From: Oribacterium sp. P6A1
GTDB taxonomy: Bacteria; Bacillota; Clostridia; Lachnospirales; Lachnospiraceae
Length of the DNA: 64,000 nucleotides
Direction: 5' to 3'
NCBI RefSeq assembly: GCF_000702885.1
Contig: NZ_JNKO01000007.1
Location: 62,001 to 126,000 of the forward strand
Shown piece by piece: positions 8,400 to 17,083 of the stretch; the first letter of the stretch is position 1, and the number at the start of each line of letters is the position of its first letter. The notes under the pieces were generated by a model. The model searched no databases. It was not told the origin of the DNA and saw only the letters and a list, made by a program, of their open reading frames with translations. A program made the position numbers and the translations under genes.

Positions 8400-9093
8400 C
8401 GATTATTCCCTGTTCTCTGAAACTGAAATAGACATTGTCCCCGATCACTACATGATCAATGAGTCCAATGCCGATGATCTGCCCGGCCCTGTCCAGCTCC
8501 ATGGTAAAACGGATATCATCCTCTGAGGGTTCCGGATCACCGGTCGGGTGATTATGTACCATGATAAAGCAAGACGCGCTGAGCTTCAGCGCCTCAATAA
8601 AAATCTCACGTGACGATACTGCCGAACGGCTTCCGGTACCTACGGACAACAGCTTTTCATCAATAAGCTGCATATGATGATCAAGATAAAGAACACGAAC
8701 AACTTCATGGCAAAGGTACCGTAGATCTTCCATATAGTAATCCGCCACCTGCCTGGACTCTGTAAAGCGCATATTTTTTATACGTTTCCGACGATTCCAT
8801 ATTCTCCGCGCTATTTCACCCACCGCGCTGAGCTGTACGGACTTCACCTTGCCGATTCCCCTTATCCGGCTGTACTCTTTCGTTCCGAAATGCATGATTC
8901 CCACCAGTCCGTCATACTGGGGATTGAGCTCCAGAACCTGCCGGGACACCTCCATAACCGAAGATTCTCTGGTTCCGGTGCGTAATAAAACAGCCAGAAG
9001 CTCTGCATCACTCAGAACCTCCGGACCGTACTTCATGCACTTCTCATAAGGCATTTCATCATCATGAGTCATATTATCTGGTTTTAAATTCAT
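8389..9093 (-). CDS. radC: RadC/MPN-domain protein
   Basis: A 234-residue protein with an N-terminal helix-hairpin-helix region (RIRGIGKVKSVQLSAVGEIARR at about 76-97 in part) and a C-terminal MPN/JAB domain. The metal-binding signature HNHPTGDPEPSEDD starts at residue 180. The family is widespread; the old DNA-repair assignment is not well supported and the biochemical role is open. AGGAGG sits 5 bases before the ATG. It is the first gene of the mreC-mreD-pbp2-rodA operon, a conserved association in Firmicutes. Confidence 0.93.
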   Translation of the reverse strand: MNLKPDNMTHDDEMPYEKCMKYGPEVLSDAELLAVLLRTGTRESSVMEVSRQVLELNPQYDGLVGIMHFGTKEYSRIRGIGKVKSVQLSAVGEIARRIWNRRKRIKNMRFTESRQVADYYMEDLRYLCHEVVRVLYLDHHMQLIDEKLLSVGTGSRSAVSSREIFIEALKLSASCFIMVHNHPTGDPEPSEDDIRFTMELDRAGQIIGIGLIDHVVIGDNVYFSFREQGIIGGK

Positions 9094-9137
9094 TAAATCC
9101 TCCTGTCTCTATGAGAATCAGGAGCCCACGGAGGTTT

Positions 9138-9166
9138 ATTTTAACATAAAGATTCCCGTGCGTAAA
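9138..9166 (-). promoter_or_regulatory. Candidate promoter of the radC-mre operon
   Basis: Minus strand: -35 TTTACG, 17-base spacer, -10 TAAAAT, placed about 45 bases before the radC start. The -35 matches the consensus at four of six positions, so this is a moderate call. No stronger promoter is visible in this spacer. Confidence 0.5.
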
Positions 9167-9242
9167 TGCCGCACTGAAGATCGGACATCCGAAAACCGTT
9201 CCATACCACACTTTGCATAGACGAAACTCATTCAGTTCGTTT

Positions 9243-9285
9243 CAAAAAATGCAGGCGACACATACCGGATTTGTGTAACGCCTGC
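9243..9285 (-). terminator. Intrinsic terminator after the PLP-enzyme gene
   Basis: A stem of GCAGGCG/CGCCTGC extended by an inner ACACA/TGTGT pairing, followed on the minus strand by ATTTTTT. It lies just after the methionine-gamma-lyase-like gene and closes the miaB-mutS-mutL-miaA unit before the radC operon. Confidence 0.85.
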
Positions 9286-9302
9286 CTGAAAGCTTTGTTT
9301 TC

Positions 9303-10583
9303 TCAGATCTTCACAAGACCTTTCTGGTACATCTTCTGAACAGCCATCATGATGCCAAGCTTTGCATGATACCATGTGAGACCGCCCTGGAAATAAATAT
9401 TGTAAGGCGCTTTTATAGGGCCGTCGGCTGAAAGCTCGATGGAGCTTCCCTGAACGAAGGCGCCTGCTGCCATTATGACCTTGCTGTCATAGCCCGGCAT
9501 ATCGTCAGGATAAGGTGTAACAAAGCTGTCAACCGGAGCCGCAGCCTGGATTCCCTGTGCAAATGCCACAACCGCCTCTTCCGATCCGAGGGTAATAGCC
9601 TGGATGATATCGTATCTCTCCTTGTCTGATGCAGGATGGCAGCTGAAGCCAAGCTTCTCGAAAACCCTGGCTGCAAAGATCGCACCCTTTTCTGCAGCGG
9701 CTGTTATGGTAGGTGCCATGAAAAATCCCTGATAGAAAAGTTTGTTTGTATCAAGAGAAGGTCCTACTTCCTTTCCGAGTCCAGGAGTCGTAAGTCTCAC
9801 GGCACATCTCTCGACACACTCCCTGGTTCCCGCAATGTAACCGCCTATAGGAGCAAGTCCTCCACCCGGATTCTTTATAAGTGAACCAACCACCATATCA
9901 GCGCCGTAAGCGGTAGGCTCTTCCCTTCTTACAAACTCTCCGTAGCAGTTGTCAACCATACAGATAACATCCGGCTTTATATTCTTTATGAACTTTATAA
10001 GCTCACCTATCTTTTCAGGTGAGAATGTATCTCTTGTGGCATATCCCTTTGATCTCTGGATCTCCACAAGCTTTGTCTTTTCGTTTATGGCAGCCCTTAT
10101 GCCCTCATAGTCAAATCCCGAGTCCGGAAGGAGCGACACCTCACGGTAAGAAACTCCATACTCAGCAAGGCTTCCTACAGAAGGTCTGATACCGATGATC
10201 TCTTCCAGAGTGTCATATGGCTTACCGGCAGGGCAAAGGATTTCATCCCCGGGTCTTGTATTTGCAAAAAGAGCTGTTGCCAGTGCATGGGTTCCGCAAA
10301 CTATCTGTGAACGAACCAGCGCATCCTCTGTTCCGAAGTAATTGGCATAAACCTTCTCAAGAGTGTCTCTGCCGATATCGTCATAGCCGTAGCCTGTGGT
10401 TCCATAGAGGTGAGCCTCAGAAACCTGGGCATCCTGCATGGCTTTTACTACCTTAAGCTGATTGTACTCAGCTATAGCATCTATCTCTTCAAATCTGTCC
10501 TTGAGACTTCTCAGCTGCTCCTCGCAAAAATCATAAACCGAAGGCGCTATGCCAAGAGACTCAAACATTTCTCTGTTATCCAT
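9303..10583 (-). CDS. Methionine gamma-lyase family PLP protein (aluminium-resistance/YnbB type)
   Basis: A 426-residue PLP-dependent enzyme of the Cys/Met-metabolism fold. The glycine-rich cofactor region TYGTTGYGYDDIGRDTLEK (part), the VCMVDNCYGEF aspartate that contacts the PLP ring, and a Lys in SLIKNPGGGLAPIGG are visible. Members are annotated as methionine gamma-lyase family or aluminium-resistance protein; the true substrate is not established. The start lies within the end of miaA (37-base overlap) and has AGGA 8 bases upstream. The miaA neighbourhood is conserved in Clostridia and B. subtilis relatives. Confidence 0.88.
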   Translation of the reverse strand: MDNREMFESLGIAPSVYDFCEEQLRSLKDRFEEIDAIAEYNQLKVVKAMQDAQVSEAHLYGTTGYGYDDIGRDTLEKVYANYFGTEDALVRSQIVCGTHALATALFANTRPGDEILCPAGKPYDTLEEIIGIRPSVGSLAEYGVSYREVSLLPDSGFDYEGIRAAINEKTKLVEIQRSKGYATRDTFSPEKIGELIKFIKNIKPDVICMVDNCYGEFVRREEPTAYGADMVVGSLIKNPGGGLAPIGGYIAGTRECVERCAVRLTTPGLGKEVGPSLDTNKLFYQGFFMAPTITAAAEKGAIFAARVFEKLGFSCHPASDKERYDIIQAITLGSEEAVVAFAQGIQAAAPVDSFVTPYPDDMPGYDSKVIMAAGAFVQGSSIELSADGPIKAPYNIYFQGGLTWYHAKLGIMMAVQKMYQKGLVKI

Positions 10584-11548
10584 TCTGTAATCCTATCTTT
10601 CTTATAATCAAATTCCTGAATGTTGACCCAATTTACATCCTGTTCTCTTTTGAACCATGTAATCTGCCGTTTAGCATAATTTCTGGAATCCTGCTTTATC
10701 TTCTCGACAGCCCGCTCGATTATAGCACGATTTTCCGATGCTGCAAGGCCGGTTCCTTCCATCAGTTCAAAGGCTTCAAGAAGTTCCCTGTATCCTATAC
10801 CCTTCACTGAGGTCCTGTCCTTAGGAAGTTTCAGCTGATAAAGCCACCTGGCCTCCTCTATAAGTCCCTGTGTGACCATGAGATCAACTCTTTTGTTGAT
10901 TCTTTCATAAAGCGCCTGACGTTCATCATTAAGTACAAAAAAGGCCGGATTGTATACAGCCTTTTTCTCCCTTTCCTCGGCATTATGCTTCGAAATAGGG
11001 TATCCATGTATCTCATAAAATTCAAGAGCTCTTATGACTCTTCTTATATTGTGCTCATGTATCTTCTCTGTAGACTCAGGGTCAATCTCTCTGAGTCTCT
11101 GGTACAGGGCTTCCGCCCCGCCTTCTTCTGCAGCCTCTTTCATGAGCCTCTCACGGATATCACAGTGAAGGGTATCATCCTCCTCTGTAAAATCTATACC
11201 GTAAAGAAGCCCCTGAATATAAAATCCTGTGCCCCCCGCAAGGATAGGCACATGGCCCCGTTCATAGATTCCCTCTATGGCTTCTCTGGCCATGGTCTGG
11301 AACATACTGACATCATAATCCGTATCCACATCGATGATATCTATGAGATGATGGGGAACTCCCTGCATCTCCTCCTTTGTCACCTTGGCGCTCCCTATAT
11401 CGAGGCCCCTGTATACCTGAACGGAATCGGCCGAGACTATCTCTCCTCCGAGGGCCTTTGCAAGAGAAACAGAGGCGGCGGTCTTACCCACCGCCGTCGG
11501 TCCTGCGATTATTATCAATGGTTTTTTTCTTAGATCGATATTGTTCAT
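10547..11548 (-). CDS. miaA: tRNA dimethylallyltransferase
   Basis: Transfers the dimethylallyl group to N6 of A37 in tRNAs reading UNN codons. The P-loop GPTAVGKT is at residues 16-23, followed by the SADSVQVYRGLDIGSAK substrate loop. HHLIDI, GGTGFYIQGLL and the C-terminal KRQITWFKRE tRNA-binding segment are all present. Its 333 residues are slightly above the family norm. MiaB, which methylthiolates the product base, is encoded 5.5 kb upstream in the same block, so both steps to ms2i6A37 are covered here. Confidence 0.97.
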   Translation of the reverse strand: MNNIDLRKKPLIIIAGPTAVGKTAASVSLAKALGGEIVSADSVQVYRGLDIGSAKVTKEEMQGVPHHLIDIIDVDTDYDVSMFQTMAREAIEGIYERGHVPILAGGTGFYIQGLLYGIDFTEEDDTLHCDIRERLMKEAAEEGGAEALYQRLREIDPESTEKIHEHNIRRVIRALEFYEIHGYPISKHNAEEREKKAVYNPAFFVLNDERQALYERINKRVDLMVTQGLIEEARWLYQLKLPKDRTSVKGIGYRELLEAFELMEGTGLAASENRAIIERAVEKIKQDSRNYAKRQITWFKREQDVNWVNIQEFDYKKDRITEWITEKCLSLLA

Positions 11549-11602
11549 ATATTTACTATAACGTTGATATGGTTTTTCGCGGGCACAAGTGGGAAATAGA
11601 AT

Positions 11603-11623
11603 TATGGCACTTATGTCACACTA
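11603..11623 (-). repeat. Dispersed spacer motif, copy 1 (overlaps mutL stop)
   Basis: Minus strand reads TGTGACATAAGTGCCATA. The central TGACATAAGTGCCA is an imperfect inverted repeat (TGACA and TGCCA around TAAG). The same 12-mer ATAAGTGCCATA recurs near 33480 and 63095, with a one-base variant near 59732. This copy begins in the last codons of mutL. Confidence 0.6.
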
Positions 11624-14129
11624 TTCTTTTAAATTTCTTTTCCAGCTCATATTTCGACATGGAAATGATGGTAGGACGACCATGGGGGCAGGCGTAAGGA
11701 TTCTCAAGGGACAAAAGCTCTCCGATGAGAGCATCCGCTTCCATGAGACTAAGCTTGTTGTTTCCCTTTACAGCCGCCTTACAGGACATGGAGGCTATCT
11801 TATAATAGATAGAATCCGGGGTTGTCATTCCTGTCTCGTCACTGAGTCCGTCAAGCATCTCAAGAAGGAGCTCCTTCTTTCCGATTTCGGGAAGATCCGT
11901 GGGAACGGCGGTGATGCTGAAATCTCTTCCTCCGAGATCGCTTATTTCAAAGCCGAAGCTCTGGAAATATTCTTCATATTTCTCCATCAGAAGAGCTTCT
12001 TCAGAGGTAAGGGTGACGAGAATCGGAGGATTAAGATACTGACTTGCAGGCTTTCTCTCCTTAAGTCTCTTCATCATCCTCTCAAAATTCACCTTTTCGT
12101 GGGCTGCATGCTGGTCGATGATATAGAGCTTGTCACCGTATTCTATGAGCCAGTAGGTCTCAAAGACCTGCCCGATGATCCTGTGCTGGTTTCTGGCCTT
12201 CTCGCTCAGAAATCTCTCCGAGAACAGGGTCTCCTGAACGGGATTTTCCTTCTTTACTTCGTTTTTCGAAATATCTGTATCATCAGAAGCATCGTTCTTT
12301 ATTTCGTTTTTGGAAATATCTGTATCATCAGAAATATCCTTCTTTACTTCGTTTTCCGAAGCATCTGTACCATCAGGATCTTCATCATTTTCTCCGGCAG
12401 TCTGTTTCTCAGAAATATGATCCGAAGTTACTCTCTCTGCTGCCGAGGCATACTCATCTGCTCCGGCGCTGACATTTCCTGCATGAATTTCATTTTCGGA
12501 AGAAAGCTTCTCTTCACCTTCGTAATCAGTCTGTCCCTCAGTATCTAAGCTATGGTCCTGATCCGGATCGGATTTTCCATAGCTTCTCTCGAAGGTCTTC
12601 TCAACCTCGTCCTGAGCCTCCTTGAAATCCGAAAGTCCGAAACCTGAGTTCTTTTCAAAGCCGCTTTGAAATCCCTGGCTTCCTGCTGAGTGTTCCCTTC
12701 TGTACTGACTGTAATTTCCGGAGAACACGGCACCTGATCTGCCGGCTCCGCCGAAACTTTCATTTGTCTCAACAGCTGAAACAGTATGTGTATCCGCCGC
12801 ATCTGCCCCGGCAGTTTTCTCATTAACGTATGACGATGTTCCGGCAGATTCACCGGAAGCTTTCTCATGAAGCTCAGCGCCGGAGACATTGCTGCCGTCC
12901 AGATATATGTCAGATTCAGGACGGGCCTCCGGATGAAGCTCCGGTCTCAGGGCCTCCTCATACTCCCGGTTGGTGATACTTTCACGTGTCTTTTCAAAGG
13001 GCTCCACATGCGGCAGTTTCTTTTCTTTCTCCTCGATCTCCACATGCGGATCGGCATCCGCCTTACGGCTTGTATTCTCATCCCTTCCGAAGGTCTCAAG
13101 ATCGGTATTGACTATAAGCTCCGTCTCCCTGAGCCCGTTCTGTACCGCATCCACAATGGAATTGTAAACCACCATTCCGTCAGAGAAACGAACCTCCAGT
13201 TTCTGGGGATGAACATTGACATCCACAATCTCCGGATTTACATCTATCATAAGCACCGCAAAGGGGAACTTGTGCTGCATAAGAAAGGCATGGTAAGCAT
13301 CCTCTATTGCCTTTGTGATCATGGGATTCTTTACAAATCTTGAATTCACAAAATATATCTCGAAATTCCTGTTGGCTCTTGTGATGACCGGCTTTCCGAT
13401 GAAGCCGCGGACAGTAACAGCCGGAAGTCCCGTAAGCTGTGACCTCTGGTACTGACGGTTTATGGTAATGAGCTGGTTCGTCACATCTCTTCCGTAGATG
13501 GAATAGATAACGTCCATAAGAGAACCGTTACCGAGAGTCGCCAGTCTCTGACGGCCGTCCTGTATATATCTGAAGGCCACCTCTGGATGTGCCAGGGCTT
13601 CCTTCTCCAGGATATCCTGTATCCTTGCAGCTTCTGTCTGGGGGCTCTTCAGGAATTTCCTTCTGGCAGGAACATTTTTAAAAATGTCCCTTACTATAAA
13701 AGTGGTTCCGTCGGGAGCGCCTATCTCAGAAAAATCCTTCTCCACTCCGCCGTCTATTTCATAATGGGAAGCCATCATGGCTCCCGGAGTCTTGCTGATG
13801 AGCTCCACCCTTGAAATACTCGCGATACTGGCAAGAGCTTCTCCTCTGAACCCGAGAGTCTGTATATTCTCCAGATCTCTTGCATCCTTTATCTTCGAAG
13901 TCGCATGGCGCAGGAAGGCTGTACGGATATCGTCCTTATCGATGCCCTGACCGTTATCTGTGATACGAATCATGGATATGCCGCCGTCTCTGACCTCTAC
14001 TGTCACAGATGAGGATCCTGCGTCGATGGCATTTTCCAAAAGCTCCTTTACAACACTGAGAGGTCTTTCTATAACCTCACCGGCTGCTATCTGGTTGATG
14101 GTTTCATTACTGAGAACTTTGATCTTCAT
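11616..14129 (-). CDS. mutL: DNA mismatch repair protein MutL
   Basis: An N-terminal GHKL ATPase (ENAIDAG at about 33-39, DNGQGI) with transducer domain, joined by a very long acidic Ser/Asp/Glu-rich linker to a C-terminal dimerisation domain. That domain has the endonuclease motif DQHAAHEKVNFE, so this MutL should nick DNA itself as in species lacking MutH. At 837 residues it exceeds the usual ~620; the linker includes three tandem 15-residue repeats. I chose ATG 14129 because AGGTGA stands 5 bases upstream; an in-frame GTG at 14138 coincides with the end of that site. mutS precedes it with a 175-base structured spacer. Confidence 0.96.
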   Translation of the reverse strand: MKIKVLSNETINQIAAGEVIERPLSVVKELLENAIDAGSSSVTVEVRDGGISMIRITDNGQGIDKDDIRTAFLRHATSKIKDARDLENIQTLGFRGEALASIASISRVELISKTPGAMMASHYEIDGGVEKDFSEIGAPDGTTFIVRDIFKNVPARRKFLKSPQTEAARIQDILEKEALAHPEVAFRYIQDGRQRLATLGNGSLMDVIYSIYGRDVTNQLITINRQYQRSQLTGLPAVTVRGFIGKPVITRANRNFEIYFVNSRFVKNPMITKAIEDAYHAFLMQHKFPFAVLMIDVNPEIVDVNVHPQKLEVRFSDGMVVYNSIVDAVQNGLRETELIVNTDLETFGRDENTSRKADADPHVEIEEKEKKLPHVEPFEKTRESITNREYEEALRPELHPEARPESDIYLDGSNVSGAELHEKASGESAGTSSYVNEKTAGADAADTHTVSAVETNESFGGAGRSGAVFSGNYSQYRREHSAGSQGFQSGFEKNSGFGLSDFKEAQDEVEKTFERSYGKSDPDQDHSLDTEGQTDYEGEEKLSSENEIHAGNVSAGADEYASAAERVTSDHISEKQTAGENDEDPDGTDASENEVKKDISDDTDISKNEIKNDASDDTDISKNEVKKENPVQETLFSERFLSEKARNQHRIIGQVFETYWLIEYGDKLYIIDQHAAHEKVNFERMMKRLKERKPASQYLNPPILVTLTSEEALLMEKYEEYFQSFGFEISDLGGRDFSITAVPTDLPEIGKKELLLEMLDGLSDETGMTTPDSIYYKIASMSCKAAVKGNNKLSLMEADALIGELLSLENPYACPHGRPTIISMSKYELEKKFKRIV
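12252..12386 (-). repeat. Three tandem 45-bp repeats within mutL
   Basis: Three consecutive 45-base units encode 15-residue blocks of the form DDTDISKNEVKKDIS. The units differ at a few positions, mostly third-base or conservative changes. They lie in the interdomain linker, where length changes should be tolerated. Confidence 0.85.
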
Positions 14130-14197
14130 TTCTTTCACCTGTCACTAAGCCCCTGACCAAGCTCATTTCATAATTATAAAATTCAGGGAATCCCCCT

Positions 14198-14252
14198 GCC
14201 CGGTTACATGCCGGCTGTCCCATGTGAATTCCTGCAGGCACGTTACCCGGGC
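14198..14252 (-). other. Structured spacer between mutS and mutL
   Basis: The arms GCCCGGTTACATGCC and GGCACGTTACCCGGGC are near-complementary and enclose a smaller CCTGCAGG palindrome. The rest of the 175-base spacer holds a short GCCG/CGGC stem. No T-run follows, so it is not an obvious terminator, and I could not match it to a riboswitch class I know. It might stabilise or separate the mutS and mutL segments of the transcript. Confidence 0.45.
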
Positions 14253-14304
14253 GAAACGGTCTTCCTATTTCATGGTGCCGGTTAAAACGGCTTTTTATCT
14301 TTAC

Positions 14305-16986
14305 TTACACCCCGAATTTTGACTTAAGCTCATACAAAGTGTTCATGGCATCAAGAGGTGTCATGTGGTCCACATCAAGAGCCTTAAGATACTCCATCGC
14401 TTCTTCAAGCTCAGGACTCACTGCAGCGCCTTTTTGAACCTTCTTTTCAGCTGAATCTCCCGAAGCGTTTTCATTCCTTTCGCGGTCTTTAAGGAAGCCT
14501 TCCTCGTCAAATGCCTCCTGAGTGAATCCCTCACCGGCCTCGATGGTCTTGGCCTTTGCTATGATGTCCGCATCGCTGAGCTCTCCGGCGATGACCTTTG
14601 CCCTGTCGATGACAGGCTTCGGAACTCCCGCAAGGCTCGCTACATCGATACCGTAGGACTGATCGGCCCCTCCGGGAATTATCTTACGCAAAAATACGAT
14701 ATCCTGATCATGATTTGTAACAGCTATACAGTAGTTGTTGACACCCTCAAGCTTTCCCTCAAGCTCAGTGAGCTCATGGTAATGTGTGGCGAACAGGGTC
14801 TTTGCCTTGACCACCTTTGCGATGTACTCCACCACTGCCCATGCAATGCTCAGGCCGTCAAAGGTACTGGTTCCTCTTCCTATCTCATCAAGGATAAGAA
14901 GGGATTTTGTGGTGGCATTTCTCAGGATGTTGGCAACCTCGTTCATCTCCACCATAAAGGTTGACTGTCCGGAAGCCAGATCGTCACTGGCACCGACTCT
15001 CGTAAATATCCTGTCGCAGATAGATATCTCCGCACTTCCCGCAGGTACAAATGAGCCTATGGAAGCCATAAGCACTATGAGTGCGGTCTGACGCATGTAT
15101 GTGGACTTACCCGCCATGTTGGGTCCGGTAATGATGGCTATACGGTCTGACGCATCATTGAGGAAAGTGTTGTTGGATACGAACATTCCGTCTCTTATGA
15201 GCTTCTCAATGACCGGATGTCTTCCATCCTTTATGTCTATAATGCCTTCTTCATTTATCTTCGGCCTGCAGTAATTGTTGTCTGTTGCCACCTTGGAAAG
15301 AGAGATGATACAGTCAATGAGAGCCACATAATGGGAGGTCTTCTGTATCCTCTGAATGTTTTCCCCTATGGTATCTCTCACATCGCAGAAAAGCTCGTAC
15401 TCCAGCTGATTGAGCTTCTCCTCCGCACCGAGTATGGTATTCTGAAGCTCCTCAAGTCTGTCGGTTGTATAACGCTCGCTGCCTGCCAGGGTCTGCTTTC
15501 TGATGAAATAATCAGGCACCAGATCCTTGAAGGTATTTGTCACCTCAAAGCAGTAGCCGAATATACGGTTGTACTTTATCTTCAGAGACTTGATTCCGGT
15601 CTTTTCTCTTTCCTCAGCCTCAAGATCGGCGAGCCACTGCTTGCCGCTTATCTTGGAATCCTTGTAGCGGTCAACTTCTTCATGGAAGCCTGCCTTAATA
15701 ACCCCTCCGTCCTTTGATGAAACAGGAGGATCCTCCTCTATGGCATCGTCTATCAGCTTGTAGAGGTCAGCCATGGGGTCGATTCCGTCATGTATCTCCT
15801 TAACGAGCTTTGAATCGAACTGGGAAAGCTCCTGAATGATATCCGGAAGCATTTTCAGTGACTGCTTGAAGGCGATGAGGTCTCTCGGATTTGCGGACTT
15901 GTAGCAGATTCGACCCAGAAGTCTCTCATAATCATAGATTGTGTTGAGATACTCGGAGATCTCTTCTCTGTCGATGAAATGGTCACAGAAATCTTCTACC
16001 GCATCCTGACGGGCAAGGATCTCCTCCCTGTCGATAAGGGGCTGCTCAATGAATCTTCTGAGCATTCTCGCACCCATGGCAGTCCTTGTCTTATCCAGTA
16101 CCCAGAGAAGGGAGCCGCGCTTTTTCTTTTCTCTCATGGTCTCTGTAAGCTCCAGATTGCGCTGGGTAGCCGTATCAATGATCATGTACTGGCTGCTGGA
16201 ATAATATCTGATGTTGGCGATATGGGCCACGGTGCTCATCTGTGTGTCATAGACATATCTGAGGGCTGCTGCCGCACTGAGTCTCGCCAGATCCTTGTCC
16301 TGAAGTCCTATGCCTGACAGGCTTGCATGAAAATGCTCCTGCAATAGTGCACTTGCCTTCTCATCGTCGTAAACTTCATCGTTTAATTCAGTGATGATGA
16401 GGTTGAATCTGTTCTTCACATCATCCGTGTCGATACCGGAGATCATAAAGGCCTGATTGCAGACTATTTCCGCAGGAGAAAACCTGCTCAGCTCATCCAT
16501 TACTTCCTTTTCGTTGAAGCAGGTGGTGGCAAGGAACTCTCCTGTTGTGATATCAACGCTTGAAATGCCGAAGCCTGTTGAGTCATAGAAAATGCTCATG
16601 AGGAAGTTGTTCTTTGATTCATCCAGAGCCTGCTCTGATGTGAGGGTTCCCGGTGTTATGATGCGGATAACGCCTCTTTTCACCAGTCCCTTGGCAAGCT
16701 TGGGATCCTCAAGCTGCTCGGCGATAGCGACCTTATAACCGTTGGAAGCAAGTCTTGCCACATATCCTTCTGCCGCATGAAAAGGGATGCCGCACATGGG
16801 AGCTCTCTCCTCCATGCCGCAGTCCTTGCCGGTGAGTACGAGGTCCAGAACAGAGGATGCAGTCTTCGCATCCTCAAAGAACATCTCGTAAAAATCACCT
16901 ATACGGTAAAAAAGAATACAGTCCGGATACTGCTTTTTCGTCTCCAGATACTCTGCCATCATTGGTGACAATTTCTTTTCAGCCAT
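14305..16986 (-). CDS. mutS: DNA mismatch repair protein MutS
   Basis: The mismatch sensor that recruits MutL. Mismatch-binding FYEMF is at residues 32-36, followed by connector and lever domains, and the ABC-type ATPase with GPNMAGKSTYMRQ, DEIGRGTSTFDG and FATHYHEL. Its 893 residues are close to the typical 850-880. The C-terminal PLDAMNTLYELKSKF helix region matches the usual MutS tail. It lies between miaB and mutL in the classical Clostridia order. Confidence 0.98.
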   Translation of the reverse strand: MAEKKLSPMMAEYLETKKQYPDCILFYRIGDFYEMFFEDAKTASSVLDLVLTGKDCGMEERAPMCGIPFHAAEGYVARLASNGYKVAIAEQLEDPKLAKGLVKRGVIRIITPGTLTSEQALDESKNNFLMSIFYDSTGFGISSVDITTGEFLATTCFNEKEVMDELSRFSPAEIVCNQAFMISGIDTDDVKNRFNLIITELNDEVYDDEKASALLQEHFHASLSGIGLQDKDLARLSAAAALRYVYDTQMSTVAHIANIRYYSSSQYMIIDTATQRNLELTETMREKKKRGSLLWVLDKTRTAMGARMLRRFIEQPLIDREEILARQDAVEDFCDHFIDREEISEYLNTIYDYERLLGRICYKSANPRDLIAFKQSLKMLPDIIQELSQFDSKLVKEIHDGIDPMADLYKLIDDAIEEDPPVSSKDGGVIKAGFHEEVDRYKDSKISGKQWLADLEAEEREKTGIKSLKIKYNRIFGYCFEVTNTFKDLVPDYFIRKQTLAGSERYTTDRLEELQNTILGAEEKLNQLEYELFCDVRDTIGENIQRIQKTSHYVALIDCIISLSKVATDNNYCRPKINEEGIIDIKDGRHPVIEKLIRDGMFVSNNTFLNDASDRIAIITGPNMAGKSTYMRQTALIVLMASIGSFVPAGSAEISICDRIFTRVGASDDLASGQSTFMVEMNEVANILRNATTKSLLILDEIGRGTSTFDGLSIAWAVVEYIAKVVKAKTLFATHYHELTELEGKLEGVNNYCIAVTNHDQDIVFLRKIIPGGADQSYGIDVASLAGVPKPVIDRAKVIAGELSDADIIAKAKTIEAGEGFTQEAFDEEGFLKDRERNENASGDSAEKKVQKGAAVSPELEEAMEYLKALDVDHMTPLDAMNTLYELKSKFGV

Positions 16987-17057
16987 TAATCAGTTTCTCT
17001 CCTCTGTCTAGATTTCTCCTAAAACTTTCGACTCAACAAAAGGGTTATGAGGGGGCC

Positions 17058-17083
17058 AGCCTTGTCGCTGACGCGACTAGGCT
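17058..17083 (-). other. Hairpin overlapping the miaB stop codon
   Basis: Arms AGCCTTGTCGC and GCGACTAGGCT pair with one mismatch around a 4-base loop; the miaB stop lies in the stem. A C-rich run follows on the minus strand rather than a T-run, so it is not a standard terminator. It may limit read-through or protect the miaB 3' end before mutS. Confidence 0.45.

Noticed and set aside
14165-14304. c-di-GMP or cobalamin riboswitch between mutS and mutL
   Set aside because: The conserved core sequences of these classes are absent; kept only as an unknown structure.
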